Positions 11,011-22,480 are shown, numbered from the stretch's first letter. The stretch is DNA of 64,000 nucleotides from Eumeta japonica (GCA_005406025.1 BGZK01000179.1:574898-638897); one strand, 5' to 3'. The notes: generated by a model not told the origin, from the sequence alone. Program-made: numbers and translations.

Positions 11011-12155
11011 TTAGAAGCTGAACATGTAAAAACAAGTTGTTTGAACTTCATAATTGGCAATTAACTAACAAGACATTACAGATTTTGGCATTTATAACAT
11101 TATATTAATGTCACAAATGCCAATATTTCTAATAATACAGATATTTTTAAACGTTTAGTTTTTAACTTTAACAGTCAACTATTGCAAACGGGAGTTTGAA
11201 ACACGTCACCGTAAATATTGATGAATAGTCTAATGGGTGGAATTTAATCGAATTGAGCCAATCGTTCTGCTGTAGCTCGCATAATACCGTAACACCGTAA
11301 CCATAAAAATGGTTGCATTTCAAATAATTTAACCTGTCCATATTAAATAAAAACAATGCGAGAGGTTATGTTCAATCTAGGTACGTGATATTAGACAAAA
11401 TAGGCCGTGCATGGGTTTAATATCCTGGCTTTTGTTTAAGCTGGAAATTACTTCTGCGCATTGCCCTTGTTAATTCCGAAACAAGTAATAGAGCCGACAA
11501 ATTCAAGCTTCGGTGGTCTAACTAAAATAAAAGTTGTAGACTTTTAACGACCGCTTCTAACTGTTGCAACTCGCACGAGTTTATGTTAGAAAATAATATA
11601 TTTTTTTTAATTATTAGGTGAGCAAGCTATGTAGAAGAACTCTATAAGTGGTGCTGTTTGAAACTATATTCAAAATGACATTGTTTTGTAAAAAAATCCT
11701 CCGACAAAATATATAATTAATAATAATTTATATGTGTACATTGTTTTTGAAGTAATTTATATCCGAACTTTAGAGTCATCATTTTTAAGTTTATAGGGGC
11801 TTATTTATAAAATTCTATTTAACTATTTGCCAAAATATGTTTTTTTTATTGAGTTTTGAGAGAGTTTTGTAAAACTATAAAATATCTCTAAACTCACATA
11901 TTCGATTATGCATTATCTATGATTTTCAAGCAATCAATGAGAATTGGAAAAAAATTATATATATTATTTCTATTTTATTTTCAAATTCCTCAGACACACA
12001 ATCGAACCACGTAATAATTTTGTGTCAAGTTCTTATGGTTGCATTGTCTTCCCGTCGTAAGTTCATATCCCACTAATAATTATTATATTAATTTCGAAAA
12101 AATATCAAGCACATAGAATAAATTCTTTCATTTTTCACATCGACATCGGCCTAAT
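11011..12155. other. no gene seen
   Basis: AT-rich sequence. The 62-codon minus-strand ORF at 11168-11356 has no support. Confidence 0.35.
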
Positions 12156-12159
12156 ACAT

Positions 12160-12305
12160 CTTCCTTCCCTGATTCAGATTTTGGCCCCACTGCTGATTCC
12201 GACCTGAATCATATATTCCATTTGGCTGTTATCGGTTCAATTCTCCGGTTCAATTCCCGATTTGTTTCCGAGTTCCATTTCCGAATTCAGTCCGGGTGCC
12301 TATCT
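12160..12305. repeat. degenerate TTCCGATT simple repeat
   Basis: Loose repeats of GATTCCGA, GGTTCAATTC and TTTCCGAATTC; the second tract of the type described at 4785-5045. Confidence 0.5.
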
Positions 12306-12784
12306 CGGCGGTTTTAAGCTGTTTCAACTTTTAACCCAATCTAACATTCGTATGAAGCAATAAAACGACTAAAAAATGTATAATTTTATTTTCGTAATAC
12401 AAGAAATAAAGTTAGCTAACGTGTCCGGGCATTTATGCCTGATACGGAGGCATTTGCGACAGATTAATTTTGAAATTCTACGAGGAAATATAATTTAGAT
12501 TTATAATTTATAAGTGTAGCGGATTCATGAAAGATTTATGTAAAAAATGTGGCGATTAAGAAATAAATATAATACCGGAAGATATTGTGCAGTCGCCATT
12601 GGGCATCAAAGGTAATTCATTTGAGCTTATAAATGTCCAAGTAATTTTGGCCTTGAAAGCTTTCGCGTCAAGATATTTAAGGGTTGTTGACATTTATATC
12701 ATTATTTTTTATTTTAATTAATGGTATTTTATTGCGTATAGGGAAAAAGAGATTTCTCCGGGAATTAACTACTTAAGAATCGAA
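12306..12784. other. no gene seen
   Basis: AT-rich sequence with no recognised feature. Confidence 0.35.
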
Positions 12785-12870
12785 TATCATATTTAGGCGG
12801 CGGTAAGCAAATCGCACTGGGAGCGAAATCGAGTGTTAACGAAAATTGAATCCGTTATGTCGCACCTCTG
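12785..12870 (-). repeat. dispersed repeat family C, fragment
   Basis: On the minus strand this reads GTTAACACTCGATTTCGCTC, shared with 16868-16895 and, diverged, with 25807-25830 (both plus strand). Confidence 0.5.
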
Positions 12871-13585
12871 CAGAATATATTTGCGTATTTTATATTGATC
12901 GCGATTTTTTTCTTCCATTGGTGGTTTATAGATATTTTATTGTTAACCCAGTTAAGTTAAACTTTCGATGTATATTGTTCTAAACGTTATTGTTTATGCT
13001 ACCGATAGTTTAATGTGTGGTTTTGGAGTTTCAAAATTTTTATTACTTAACATGATTTATGTAATGTATTTTATCAAATAAATATAAATAATTATGTATA
13101 AAATTACACAAATGCTTTCGGTCTCATAAGAGGTGCGTTTGTTTACTCCCTTTATTAGATTATATGTCATATGTTCGTGAGTATTTATTTCATATATTTT
13201 ATCCTTAAGAATACATAAAAAATATTCTTAAGGAGTGATTTCCAGCCTATGTTAACTTATATATTAATGTACGAATAATCGAAATTGAAAATTTAAAAAT
13301 AGGAAACACGAACCATTGAAAATACTTTTGCTTCTACCATTACTATTTTTTTTTTATAACATCACGCCATTGTTCCCAATACAGGGTAACCAGAAATATT
13401 AAATCAGCTAGACAGGTAGAGAAGTTCCATACATTATAGGTAAGTCTTGAAGCGTGGGTTTGCTCACAATGTTTTCCTTCACCGTCAGCGGGTCATATTT
13501 TTGAATGGACAGATTAGTATTTTTAAGATTTAAGCTAATCGGTATGTACATTCTAGGAATCAAACCGACTGCAACCTTATGCAGA
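12871..13585. other. no gene seen; one short hairpin
   Basis: AT-rich sequence. An 11-bp inverted repeat CCTTAAGAATA at 13203-13213 pairs with 13223-13233. Confidence 0.45.
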
Positions 13586-13589
13586 ATCA

Positions 13590-14090
13590 AGTGTTTTCTA
13601 CCGCCGAGCCGCCGAACCTTGTTCGCCTTCGTAACCGGACTCCTTCCTCGTATAATTCGATAGATATTCGCGCGAAGGCGTGAAAAATTTCTATATATAA
13701 AACAAGCGTCTGGTTCTGCAGTCGGTCTGTTATTACTGAATTACGACCGCCGGCGTTTATAACCCCCCTATACGCGGCCGTCTGTAAACAGACGCGCGGA
13801 TTTTCATAGGAAACCGTACGGTTTTAACATTCTAGGAAATGTCGAGGAAAATAGGAAAAGAACGCTTCCACCTACCGACCGGAGCGGCTCCCGTCGACTG
13901 ACCGTCGATCGAGGCCTCCACGCCTTAGGATCGACAGTCGCTGTCGTGTCGACGTCGATCGGCTGTCGTCGAACAAGTGACCGGGGAAGTCGATCGACAT
14001 CGACCTCGTTCGTGCCGTCGAGCGCTCCGTGCGAACGTTTTGATCGAACCTCGTCGATCGTTCTCCGTGAAATATAGTCCGTACGAAGGG
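13590..14090 (+). promoter_or_regulatory. CpG-rich island with TATA box, candidate promoter
   Basis: The longest CpG-rich stretch of the window. A TATA box (TATATATAAAA, 13692-13702) is followed 24 bases later by an initiator-like CTGCAGTCGGT (adenine at 13720), good spacing for a TATA/Inr core promoter. A 20-codon ORF starts at the ATG near 13839 (MSRKIGKERFHLPTG). From 13870 to 14060 the sequence is dense in TCGAC/GTCGAT. A long minus-strand ORF at 13872-14252 is Arg/Ser-rich and reflects composition. Promoter activity is inferred. Confidence 0.35.
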
Positions 14091-15075
14091 ACGACAGATA
14101 CTACAGATTTGCATAGGATATTTGCATATCATGTTCCAATATTTAATATTTAGCAATAACACATGCAAAGTTATAATATCCATGATAACTTTGGATCTGG
14201 TCTGCATAGGTTTTTCTAGGGCGGCGCTTGTCAACATTTCTATCGTACACATTCGCTCTATGGACTTGTTTCGTCACTTCTACTTTCATTCATGATTATC
14301 AGATGGTCAAATCACAGCAACATATAACCTTTTCGATGCGAGCCCTACCATAGCATTAATTAAATATTACACAAAGGGAAATACATAATTTTCTCGTAAA
14401 AAAAATCGAAGTAATTATGGAAAAATAAGGATATTTTCTTAGAATAGATTAAAATTACAATCTGAATATGTATGTCGTTGCGCTCGATGATTTACAACTT
14501 ACATATATAAATTTATAACTTTATTTATATTGAACTGACCGACCTGTTTAGTATTCACCAGCGCCCGATCTGAAGATGAATATTCATAAAAAAAACAATA
14601 TTAAAAAAAATGTGTTATTCTTAAAACGTAGTCGTTCAATAATAAAATGTATTTTTGAAAATCTATACTGTAAAGGATGAAAATGAAAGACAAAAGTTTT
14701 CAAGAGATCAGCCTCTATAATCAGAAACGAAAATTTTATGATAGTGAAAATTGACTGCTCGAAACACCCCTTCGAAAATAATGAAGTTTTCAGACGAGGC
14801 ACTTATTTCTTATTTTGAAAGTAAGGCTTAAGAGGGTCTTTCTATCTCATTACAGTGGGTGACCGTAGGAAAACAAAAATAGAGTTGTTTTAAGAAAAAA
14901 CTGTTTTGGTCTAGACTATCTCTTGTTTTGCACCAAATGCACAAACACCGGATATTACATAATACAATATGTAAAATTACTGTATTAAATTGGTACGATG
15001 ATATGGCGACATAGGTATTTTTGAATTGTCTGTGAATGTAAACGATATGGTTGTGTATCAATTCTGTATTCACTC
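14091..15075. other. no gene seen
   Basis: AT-rich sequence. The minus-strand ORFs at 14584-14802 and 14828-15073 have no recognisable content. Confidence 0.35.
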
Positions 15076-15080
15076 CAATG

Positions 15081-15170
15081 CTGATGTAGACGCTCCCACA
15101 AACTCTTTATTTGAGATTGAGGGACCTGATGTATATGCTCCCACAAAGTGATTGGTTTTGAGGGATTTGA
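15081..15170. repeat. 45-bp tandem duplication
   Basis: Two diverged copies begin CTGATGTAGACGCTCCCAC (15081) and CTGATGTATATGCTCCCAC (15126); period 45. Confidence 0.7.
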
Positions 15171-15479
15171 ATTTTAAGAAATCCACTGGCTCATTGGGTC
15201 GTGAACGACCAAATGTGATGTCCAGTGACAATGGCTCCAATGGCTCTTCTAGGCACGGAGCGTTACTTATAATATGTTATAAGTTAAAAACTTAAGGTAA
15301 ATAAGGTACTTTACTGATATTTAGATGATTGTATTTGCTGATGAATTATGTGAGCTGACTAGACATGATAACTACAATTGAAGTTAAAATTGAAATTGGA
15401 CATTAAACAATGAACTGTAAGCCATTAAAAGTTATATGCTATCTCTTTCTTCCAAAACAGAGTTCAGAATCATTCCGCT

Positions 15480-15590
15480 GTGGCGCTAGTAGACAATGAC
15501 GTCACTTTGTACTAGTTAAAGCCTTCTCCGTTTTATTAGCATTCTCCGTCTTATTAGTGATTAAAAAAAATCACTTAGGCATTTTTATAG
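15480..15590 (+). repeat. short dispersed repeat with CRE palindrome
   Basis: Shares CGCTAGTAGACAATGACGTC, the phrase GCCTTCT and ATTAGTGATT...CACT with 49460-49560. TGACGTCA lies at 15497-15504. Confidence 0.5.
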
Positions 15591-15635
15591 TTATCAAAAA
15601 ATTGCTTTTACTACATTCTTACTAAGAATCGAACT

Positions 15636-15805
15636 ATCTCATCCACTCCCCTTCCTAATTCACTCTGCTATCTGTCAGATATCCTATTCCTATCGAAAAA
15701 ACCGGCAACGCACTGGTGATCCTCTCGAGTCGCCAGTACGTGGGCGACTGTGGTCATCCGCTCTCTGGTGGCCCGCAAGCTCGTTCGCTCCTAGAATATG
15801 TAATA
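15636..15805 (+). repeat. dispersed repeat family A, 3' part
   Basis: Contains CCGGCAACGCACTGGTGAT and GGTGGCCCGCAAGCTCGTTC. Other copies (plus strand at 19985, 22758, 33388, 47422; minus strand at 46366, 48936, 57195) share the order: AGTTCCGGTGGC, C-rich stretch, GGCAAYGCACTGGTGA, ATGGGCGGYGGTGAT, GCTCGTTTG, then an A/T tail. The fixed 3' end suggests a non-autonomous retroposon. Confidence 0.7.
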
Positions 15806-16659
15806 AAATGAAAATTTATTTCTATAACACTGTACGAGTCACTTTTCTACTTTCTTTATACTTTTGGAATGCCATGAGGTTTCTAATTATCACATTTCTT
15901 CGCTACTCAATTGCAGCACGGATATCCTTAAATAGCACCGTTTTAGATTTAAAGACAAAGTACGGATATTAACACTAGCCAATTTATTGTTAGACTTAAA
16001 TCCATATTGGAAATAATTTTTGCTACTACTAGTGAGTGTCTTTTAGTTAGGTAATGCCCACATTAAGATAAGCCTAATATAGATAAAGCTTCAATCAGAG
16101 ATTGTATTATTAAGATAAATTTGTCTATGATTCTGTTCGGAAAGTTGGCAGTGACTCTGTAAAATAATCTATAACTATTCTTTGGGTTATTAAAATTTTT
16201 TTTTATCACTAATTTCATAATTCACATTAGTGAAATGAGGGATGTCTAGAGATTATTTTAGTGCATAGGTTTAAACAAAAATAACAACGATTAAACTTAT
16301 TTCTTCCATATTTATATATTTTATGATTGATTTGATTTCGACGTTGATAGTTAAAGTCGAAGTTCTACACAAATATTTAATACTTTTTTCGCATTCTTGC
16401 ATATTGTGGATGGATCAATTCTACGCATACCCACAATACGTATATAAATATTTGTAGTGGCGTATTAAAGGTGAACAATCGATGTAGTTGAATAATATAT
16501 AGTAAGCTACAATTAGGGAAAATAAAAAAAATAAAAAAAAAACTAAAAACTAGTGCGTTGTAGCTCCGACGCGTGACTGTGGTTACTCCTTAATATGATT
16601 TTTTTTTGGAATATATACAATAACTAAAAAGGATAAATAAACGCATCTCTTATCACACT

Positions 16660-16686
16660 GAGAGAAAGAAAGAGAAAGAAAGAGAA
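16660..16686. repeat. GA-rich microsatellite
   Basis: Imperfect GAGAAAGAAA repeats. Confidence 0.8.
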
Positions 16687-16777
16687 TGTAAGAGAAAATG
16701 TATAGTCTTATTCATATTCATTTAAGTTGATTTAGATTATAAATAACCAAGTATCTTATCTGCGTTAAAAAGAAAAC

Positions 16778-16945
16778 GTCTATAAATCGGCAATGGAAGA
16801 AAAGTACACGCTTCCAGCATAAGATGCGAGAACGCGTTGCGCGGAGGGGATACGTATCGAACTACTTAACTTTTTGTTAACACTCGATTTCGCTCTACAT
16901 CTAATTTGAGGTCCGTGGCTACACGAAAATCAAATTTTTAGGAGT
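16778..16945 (+). repeat. dispersed repeat family C
   Basis: Shares with 25700-25885, in the same order: TAAATCGGCAATGGAA, AAGTACACGCTTC, ATAAGATGCGAGAA, GTTAACACTCGATTTCG and ACGAAAATCAAAT. Neither copy codes for protein. Confidence 0.6.
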
Positions 16946-17007
16946 ACATTGCGACATATATTACATTATTGAAATCCGCTGTAACGCGATAAGTATATTA
17001 AAAAAAT

Positions 17008-17083
17008 ATTTTCAACCAAGTTTGAGTTTAACTTGGTTAAATATATTTTTAACCAAGTTTGAGTTTAACTTGATTAAATATAT
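17008..17083. repeat. 37-bp tandem duplication of a hairpin
   Basis: Two units with period 37, each carrying AACCAAGTTTGAGTTTAACT, whose ends AACCAAGTT and (T)AACTTGGTT pair in the first unit. Confidence 0.75.
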
Positions 17084-17289
17084 TTCGTTGCGATAGCTGA
17101 TTAATTCGTCATATGAGCAAATAATGAGTATAATTTTTATTATACATCATTGATTTGAAAAAGTAAATTATTATACCTATACTATTCTCACAAATCAAAA
17201 TATTTCGAAAAATTCATCTTAAATCAGTTGTTAGTACATTTTTACACTAATAAATTAATGTCTAAGTAATACTTAGTTTTACTCGGGAT

Positions 17290-18530
17290 AGCTCATCAAT
17301 CGACGCTGGCGTTGAGCTTGCGTAATATGTTCTCGGATTCTGAGAGGATTCTCGAGATGCGATTGGTGTATTTTGTGTACTCTTCAAGGCATTCGAATGT
17401 ATTTATCATGTAACTCTGATCGGGAAACTACGTCACTATGGAGTTGTTGCTGCATGGTTTACAGTTTGGTTTACAGTGTTTACTGCATAGTTTATATGGT
17501 TAACATGGTTTACAATTACAGGAAACCATTGCTATTAGTTTCCCGTTCAGAGTCAAGCACTCGGTCTTTTGATTTGAGTAACAGAGTTCGGAGGGTTGAT
17601 ATCAATGACATGAGATCATCTGCATCTGTAGTCCATATGGGTGTATCACAGGGATCAATTCTTGATCCCTTTCTGTTTTTAGTTTATATAAATATCTAGC
17701 TTTGTTAGAGATGTTCATGGGATAGTATTATTTGCAGATGACACTTCTTTGTTATTCAAAATAAAAAAAAATCAGACTGCTTATGACAATGTAACCAATG
17801 CTATATATAAGATAGAAAAATGGTTTATTACAAATAACCTACTTCTTAGTCAAATTGAAATAAAATGTATAAAATTTTCACTTCTAAATGTAAGATATGA
17901 ATCCGAAACTGTTTGAGTACGTAACGAAAAATTGGAAATTGCTAATTTTACCGTGTCCCTAGGAATTACTTTAGATAACAGGCTTCAATGGGGTCCTCAT
18001 ATCAGTAAGTTGGCGAAAAGGCTTAGCCCTGATGCCTGCCTAAAAAAAAAATTAGAAATTTATAACACGTTGAAACTGTCAGATTAGTTTATTTTAGCTT
18101 TTTCCATAGCCTGATGTATGGTATCTTGTTCTAGGGACATACCGCAGACATTCATAGAATTTTCGTAGTGCAGAAGCGTTCTATTCGCGTCATTTACAAA
18201 CTCGGACCTCGTGTATCTTTTAGTTTAAGTTTAAGGAATTTAGAATCTTAACTCTGGCATCCTAATTCTTGAACGAAAATTTAATATATATGAGAAAAAA
18301 ATTAGAAACATTTATAAGAAATAAACATTTCATAAATAAAATTTCACGCTTAGTCGACTAAAAAATTCACAAATTAATTTAGGGGCTCTGTGTGCGCATT
18401 TTTAATAGGGTCTCTGTCGATATTCAAAATTATGCCTTATATAAATTTAAGAGCATTATTACACAAACACTCAGTAAAAAAGGGTATATATACAATTTCT
18501 GAATATTTAGAAGACAAATATCCATCGGCA
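17290..18530 (+). pseudogene. Reverse transcriptase pseudogene, Jockey/CR1-like
   Basis: The RT core can be followed from about 17290 to 18530 only by changing frame. The longest open part, 17373-17699, carries a correct VDINDMRSSASVVHMGVSQG box, preceded by an unusual expansion of TGGTTTACA-type repeats (17450-17520) that has no counterpart in RT and lengthens this region. A stop follows directly after LVYINI (17697-17699). The FADD residues that bind the catalytic metals are present in another frame. The enzyme cannot be made from this copy. Confidence 0.75.
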
Positions 18531-18747
18531 TAGGTGACTCGACTTCTTATCGGGCCCTTAAGTTCATTAATTATTTCGTATATGTTTTAATTATAGAAGA
18601 GCTTCCCTTAAGTTTCTTGCTCGATTCTTCTTGAGAAAAAATTCCTTTGCAAGCAAACGGTGAAGTGTAAATTCGCAAGATAATTTGTCGTATTTCGAGT
18701 GCTCTTTTATAAATTACGAAATAAAGATATTTTGAATTTGAATTTAA
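17290..18747 (+). mobile_element. Jockey/CR1-like LINE, 5'-truncated, 3' tail intact
   Basis: From left to right: RT finger/palm remnant (STIDAGVELV, CDLSKAF-like), GVSQGSILDPFLFLVYIN (about 17638-17692), an intact FADDTSLLF active site (about 17729-17757), RNKLQWGPHI-like thumb sequence near 17985, a C-terminal KKGYIYNF...EDKYP block (18478-18525), then a 3' UTR with GCTCGATTCTTCTTGAG and a tail GAAATAAAGATATTTTGAAT (18719-18738) ending in TTTGAATTTGAATTT. A truncated 5' end with a preserved 3' tail is the usual product of incomplete reverse transcription. Confidence 0.8.
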
Positions 18748-19525
18748 CCAATCGGATTAATCGAAGCAGTGTTTAGGCTGATTAGGACAACCAAAACGAT
18801 GACTCGCTCAACGATGCAAATGCGTTACCTTATTCATGTTTTTGGTTGAAATTACATTTTTTTTATGCAGTATACCTATAATTAGACAACTGGTAAAAAA
18901 TTTTTCACTCATCTGTCGCCATTATTTTCCAAATTTTCATACAGTCGTTTTAAAACTTCTGCAACCACATCCACATGTTTAAATTGTTAGCATGCAAATC
19001 GCCGGTATTCTTAGAAATTCAAATAAATCTAGACAATAAAAGTTCATTGTTTAACGACTAAAATAGGTTGCAAATCTTGTACGTTACCCAGGTTGTCGAA
19101 AATAGGAGGAATATACTCGGGATATGCTTAACAGAATTAAGCGACGTCTGTGTTTATATAAATTCTTACCTATAGTTGTCGTCTAAATATTTTACGTCCT
19201 ATTACAAGTAGCTTAAAGTAAGTGGGATTGGCTGTTAACGTAGATTAGAATATCGTCTAGATGCGGCTTTTGTTTGACAACTAGTAAAATATACCGGATA
19301 TAGACTGTAATTTTTATTTTACCGGCTCAGAATTGAAATATATACGAATCAGACATAGTGTCGAGTTAGAGGCGAATCGACACTGCGCCTAGTGTTGTGT
19401 CTGATATCGATGTGAAGGTGAAAATCGAAGAGGGATGTCGATCGGCGTCTGAATAGAGATCGGACAAATACATTTATTTGATGTCTACTCGGACACAGGT
19501 ATTGTTATCATCTACTGGAAACTAA
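18748..19525. other. no gene seen
   Basis: AT-rich flank downstream of the LINE tail. Nothing is recognised. Confidence 0.35.
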
Positions 19526-19529
19526 TAAT

Positions 19530-19781
19530 ATCATTGAGGAAAACGATGGCGACGGAAAATCGGGGCGGAGGGTGATCGACATATTGTCTATGAATCGAAA
19601 GGCACCGGGTACCGATCCTGACTATGAACGACTTGCTACGTGCCTCGGAGGGCACGCCAAGCTGCCAGTCCCGGACGTTGCTACCGTATTGGCCGATATC
19701 TATCTCGAAGAAGTAACAGCGAAAACGATCGTTAACAATCCACAGATCGCGATGGATCAGTGCGGAGTGCCGTCTATCTGA
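19530..19781 (+). other. unassigned ORF with coding-like composition
   Basis: After a stop just upstream (about 19523), an open frame reads IIEENDGDGKSGRRVIDIL, then MNRKAPGTDPDYERLATCLG and KLPVPDVATVLADIYLEEVT, and stops with TGA at 19779-19781. The only possible start codons are GTG at 19572 or ATG at 19590. The stretch is clearly less AT-rich than its flanks and the translation has a normal residue mix, which suggests a relic of a real protein, perhaps an element-encoded one. I do not recognise the family. No splice sites were convincing. Confidence 0.3.
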
Positions 19782-19794
19782 TATGAAAAAATTG

Positions 19795-19866
19795 CAGAAG
19801 GGTACCGAATGATCCTACTGAAGGGTACAGAAAGGGTACAGAAGGATACAGAAAGGGTCCATCTGC
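19795..19866. repeat. short direct repeats GAAAGGGTACA
   Basis: Four to five imperfect copies of AGAAGGGTAC or AGAAAGGGTACAG in tandem. Confidence 0.6.
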
Positions 19867-19984
19867 AGTGAAGATCTAAAATAAATTTATTCAAATAATA
19901 CAATTTTTTACAAAAAATATAAATTTTATAAATAATATAAATTTATACATTTGGCTTGGTGAAAATAATATTATAAAGTGACAG

Positions 19985-20310
19985 AGCCACGCTCTGGTCA
20001 ACTTGGCTGCCGTACGAAATGGATCGGTCGACCAGAAAAATGCAACACTCTCACAGAATATAGACGTGAAGTAATAGCTTTCCTGTTGTATTTCGTCTAG
20101 CGAATGAAAGTTCCGTGGCTCAGTCCGACCTCCATCACCCCATTCCCCTTCCATTAATCACTCTCCATAAGATAGCCTGTTCCTTCCCAAGAGGCCGATA
20201 AGACACTTGCCATCCCTCTAAGGTTACGAGCATTCATGGGCGGCGGTGATCGTTTACTATCTGGTGGCTTGCAAGCTCGTTTTCCTCTCGAAAATGCTAT
20301 TAAAAATCTA
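19985..20310 (+). repeat. dispersed repeat family A, near full length
   Basis: The most complete plus-strand copy. Its 5' part (GGTCAACTTGGCTGCCGTAC, then GATCGGTCGACCAG and CAACACTCTCAC) matches the far ends of the minus-strand copies at 46.4-46.65 and 48.9-49.2 kb. The 3' part has CATGGGCGGCGGTGATCG and GCTTGCAAGCTCGTTTTCC. Confidence 0.75.
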
Positions 20311-20487
20311 ATGTGCATGCGCTAACTTTTATTGTCACTCAATAATGAAATGCACAAAAGTCACATAAACATATTGTTAAATAAACTATTTTTCATGTGT
20401 ATTAAAAAAACGTTTTCGGTTTCGATGACAATCATAAAATGAGGCATATCTGTACATTTCCAACACTTATTTATAAATATTAGGGCG

Positions 20488-20874
20488 TTAAAAATTAAAT
20501 TTTTTGCGACGCCCCCTTAAAAGCTTTCTTTTGTTGAAAAAAATACTAGGATTTTTTTTATTCAATACAATACGTGCCTCTAGACTATCTAAGTTAATAT
20601 TTGGGTATAACCATTTTTTTCTCATTTTTTTTGAATTCAAATTTTTGTTCATTGTTCTCTTGATCAATTATTGGTTTTTTTTATTGATTAAAGTTCTATG
20701 ACTTTTTGGTTTTCGAATAAAATTGTATTTTTCTTAAAAAAATCCCTTAAAAGATCATTATACCTAAAAATTAACTTAGATCGTCTAGAGGCACGCGTTG
20801 TTTTGAATTAAAAATAAAAGGAAATTTTCTCCAGACAGCTTTTTAGGGGCTGTAGCAAAAAATGTAATTTTTAA
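20488..20874. mobile_element. foldback/MITE-like element with approx. 125-bp inverted arms and TTAA ends
   Basis: The left arm (20488-20615) and right arm (about 20750-20874) are diverged reverse complements. Matching landmarks are GTTAAAAATTAAATTTTTTG versus its counterpart at 20855-20875, CGCCCCCTTAAAAGCT versus AGCTTTTTAGGGGC, and CGTGCCTCTAGACTATCTAA versus its counterpart at 20776-20797. Both outer ends coincide with TTAA (20488-20491 and 20871-20874), the target site of piggyBac-type transposases. The centre (20616-20750) is T-rich and non-coding. The ORF at 20504-20701 is a by-product of the arm. Assignment to a superfamily is inference. Confidence 0.6.
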
Positions 20875-21715
20875 CAACTAATTAATATTGCTGCAAACGT
20901 ATTGTCAAACCATGTCAAACTTGCAAGCATTAGGTGTACAGGTGGTCGCGTGCATGTGCCGACCGACGATACACGGAATATGACATCGAAGATCATCCGG
21001 TATAGATTAAGGCACGTAATGTGTTTGCGTCCTTCGGTTTTGATGGTAACAGACGTATGTGATCCGATACGATCGTGCGGTGTCAGGGTGAGGCCGGACG
21101 AAATGTTTGTCGCCTGAAATAATTTTGTTCTAATAAGACATAATGTTTATATATATATATATATATATATTGATGACGTAATACATTCTTTTATATTACC
21201 TGTAAGTATACACCTACATTTGTGAATAGGGAATATTGATTAGCGTTTGTAGTCTAGACGAGCTTAAAACTGGTCTAAGATTTAAAATTTTTATGTTAAT
21301 TGAAGATTTTCTTAATTGAATAATTGTGTATTGTGGACAAAATAAAAATATAGTTATAGAAAAGGAAAATACATATTTATGAGTAATAGGACAATAGTCG
21401 CTTTTAAATCGTGTTTTTTTTTTACCGTGAAAGCTCTTTAAACAAACTGGAAAAACAAACCTCTATCAAAATAAATTTGTTATGCATAACAAACTATTAT
21501 AAACTTACATTATACTTATATTTAAGTAATATGAAATTACACAACAGAGGAAAAGCTTTACATATATCTTATTACATATAAAAATTACTGTTAGTTTATC
21601 ACAGACCAGTTGACTGTCGCGAAAAAGTGTCGCTCTAATGGCCAAGAAAAATTAACGTCTATCATTTATGTGAGAAATCTACTCGAAGCGGCTATTTACT
21701 AAATATACGTCATCT
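20875..21715. other. no gene supported; AT microsatellite inside
   Basis: 20900-21117 is GC-richer with a 71-codon ORF (HVKLASIRCTGGRVHVPTDD...) of no recognised family. (AT)n runs at 21149-21171. The rest is AT-rich. Confidence 0.35.
21149..21171. repeat. (AT)n microsatellite
   Basis: Uninterrupted alternating AT for about 23 bases. Confidence 0.9.
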
Positions 21716-21719
21716 TAAT

Positions 21720-21761
21720 GTTATTTAGTGTCGCGTAGTACATTACGCGACACTAAATAAC
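21720..21761. repeat. perfect 18-bp hairpin with 6-nt loop
   Basis: GTTATTTAGTGTCGCGTA (21720-21737) and its exact reverse complement (21744-21761) flank the loop GTACAT. The stem is GC-richer than its surroundings. Confidence 0.85.
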
Positions 21762-22480
21762 TAAGCGACAGAAAATATTCGAGAGACACCGTGTGACTAA
21801 ATATTGTTGCCGCCCGAAGTATTACACTTCCACTAAAACTGTTTATAAATTTTTCTCTCTTATTATATTCTCACAAGTAATTAATGAACCATTTATTGAC
21901 CTACAGTTTGATCATGTTTGGAAATTCATAGCGAATATAACAATTTGTTCGCGGAAGAGTATTCGTATAACTTGGTAATAAAATGAATAACAATTTTGTT
22001 AGCTTTCACTGTATTAGCTAACAAGCTAAACAAAAGCGCTATTTCAGACGATGAATTAATATCTTACTTATTCCTAGAAAACGGTACCATTGCTTGTTAG
22101 ATTGGGTGAAATAATTTAAACACATACAGTAAAAAGAAAGCAAAGTCATACAATTTAATTGGCAGCATTTAATATAAGGTTTCTTAAAAATAATGATAAA
22201 TACGAGTATAGGTTTTTACCCCATAGATATGTGAAAGTGTAACAATTCTTGAAACTTAAGTATTCCATGATGGCCTCGTAGCTATAAGGGATTTTGAAGA
22301 GAAATTAAAAGAACATCCGAGCGTTCTGGTTGTTATATCATTATATCAATTCGTGTGGACATATACAAACAAAACGTCACAAATAGTTTTTTATTGTATT
22401 ACCTATCCCAAACCTATGTTCTATACTTCAGTTTATCATTATCTTGCTTACAATAAAGCTTCGAATTCGCGTTACACGCT
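21762..22480. other. no gene seen
   Basis: AT-rich sequence. Nothing is recognised. Confidence 0.35.

Noticed and set aside
13872..14252. Minus-strand ORF of 126 codons as a gene
   Set aside because: The Arg/Ser-rich half is the direct result of TCGAC/GTCGAT-rich sequence and the other half is AT-rich noise. No domain is seen.
20504..20701. 65-codon ORF as a membrane protein
   Set aside because: Its Phe/Leu-rich translation comes from poly-T sequence in and next to the left arm of the foldback element.
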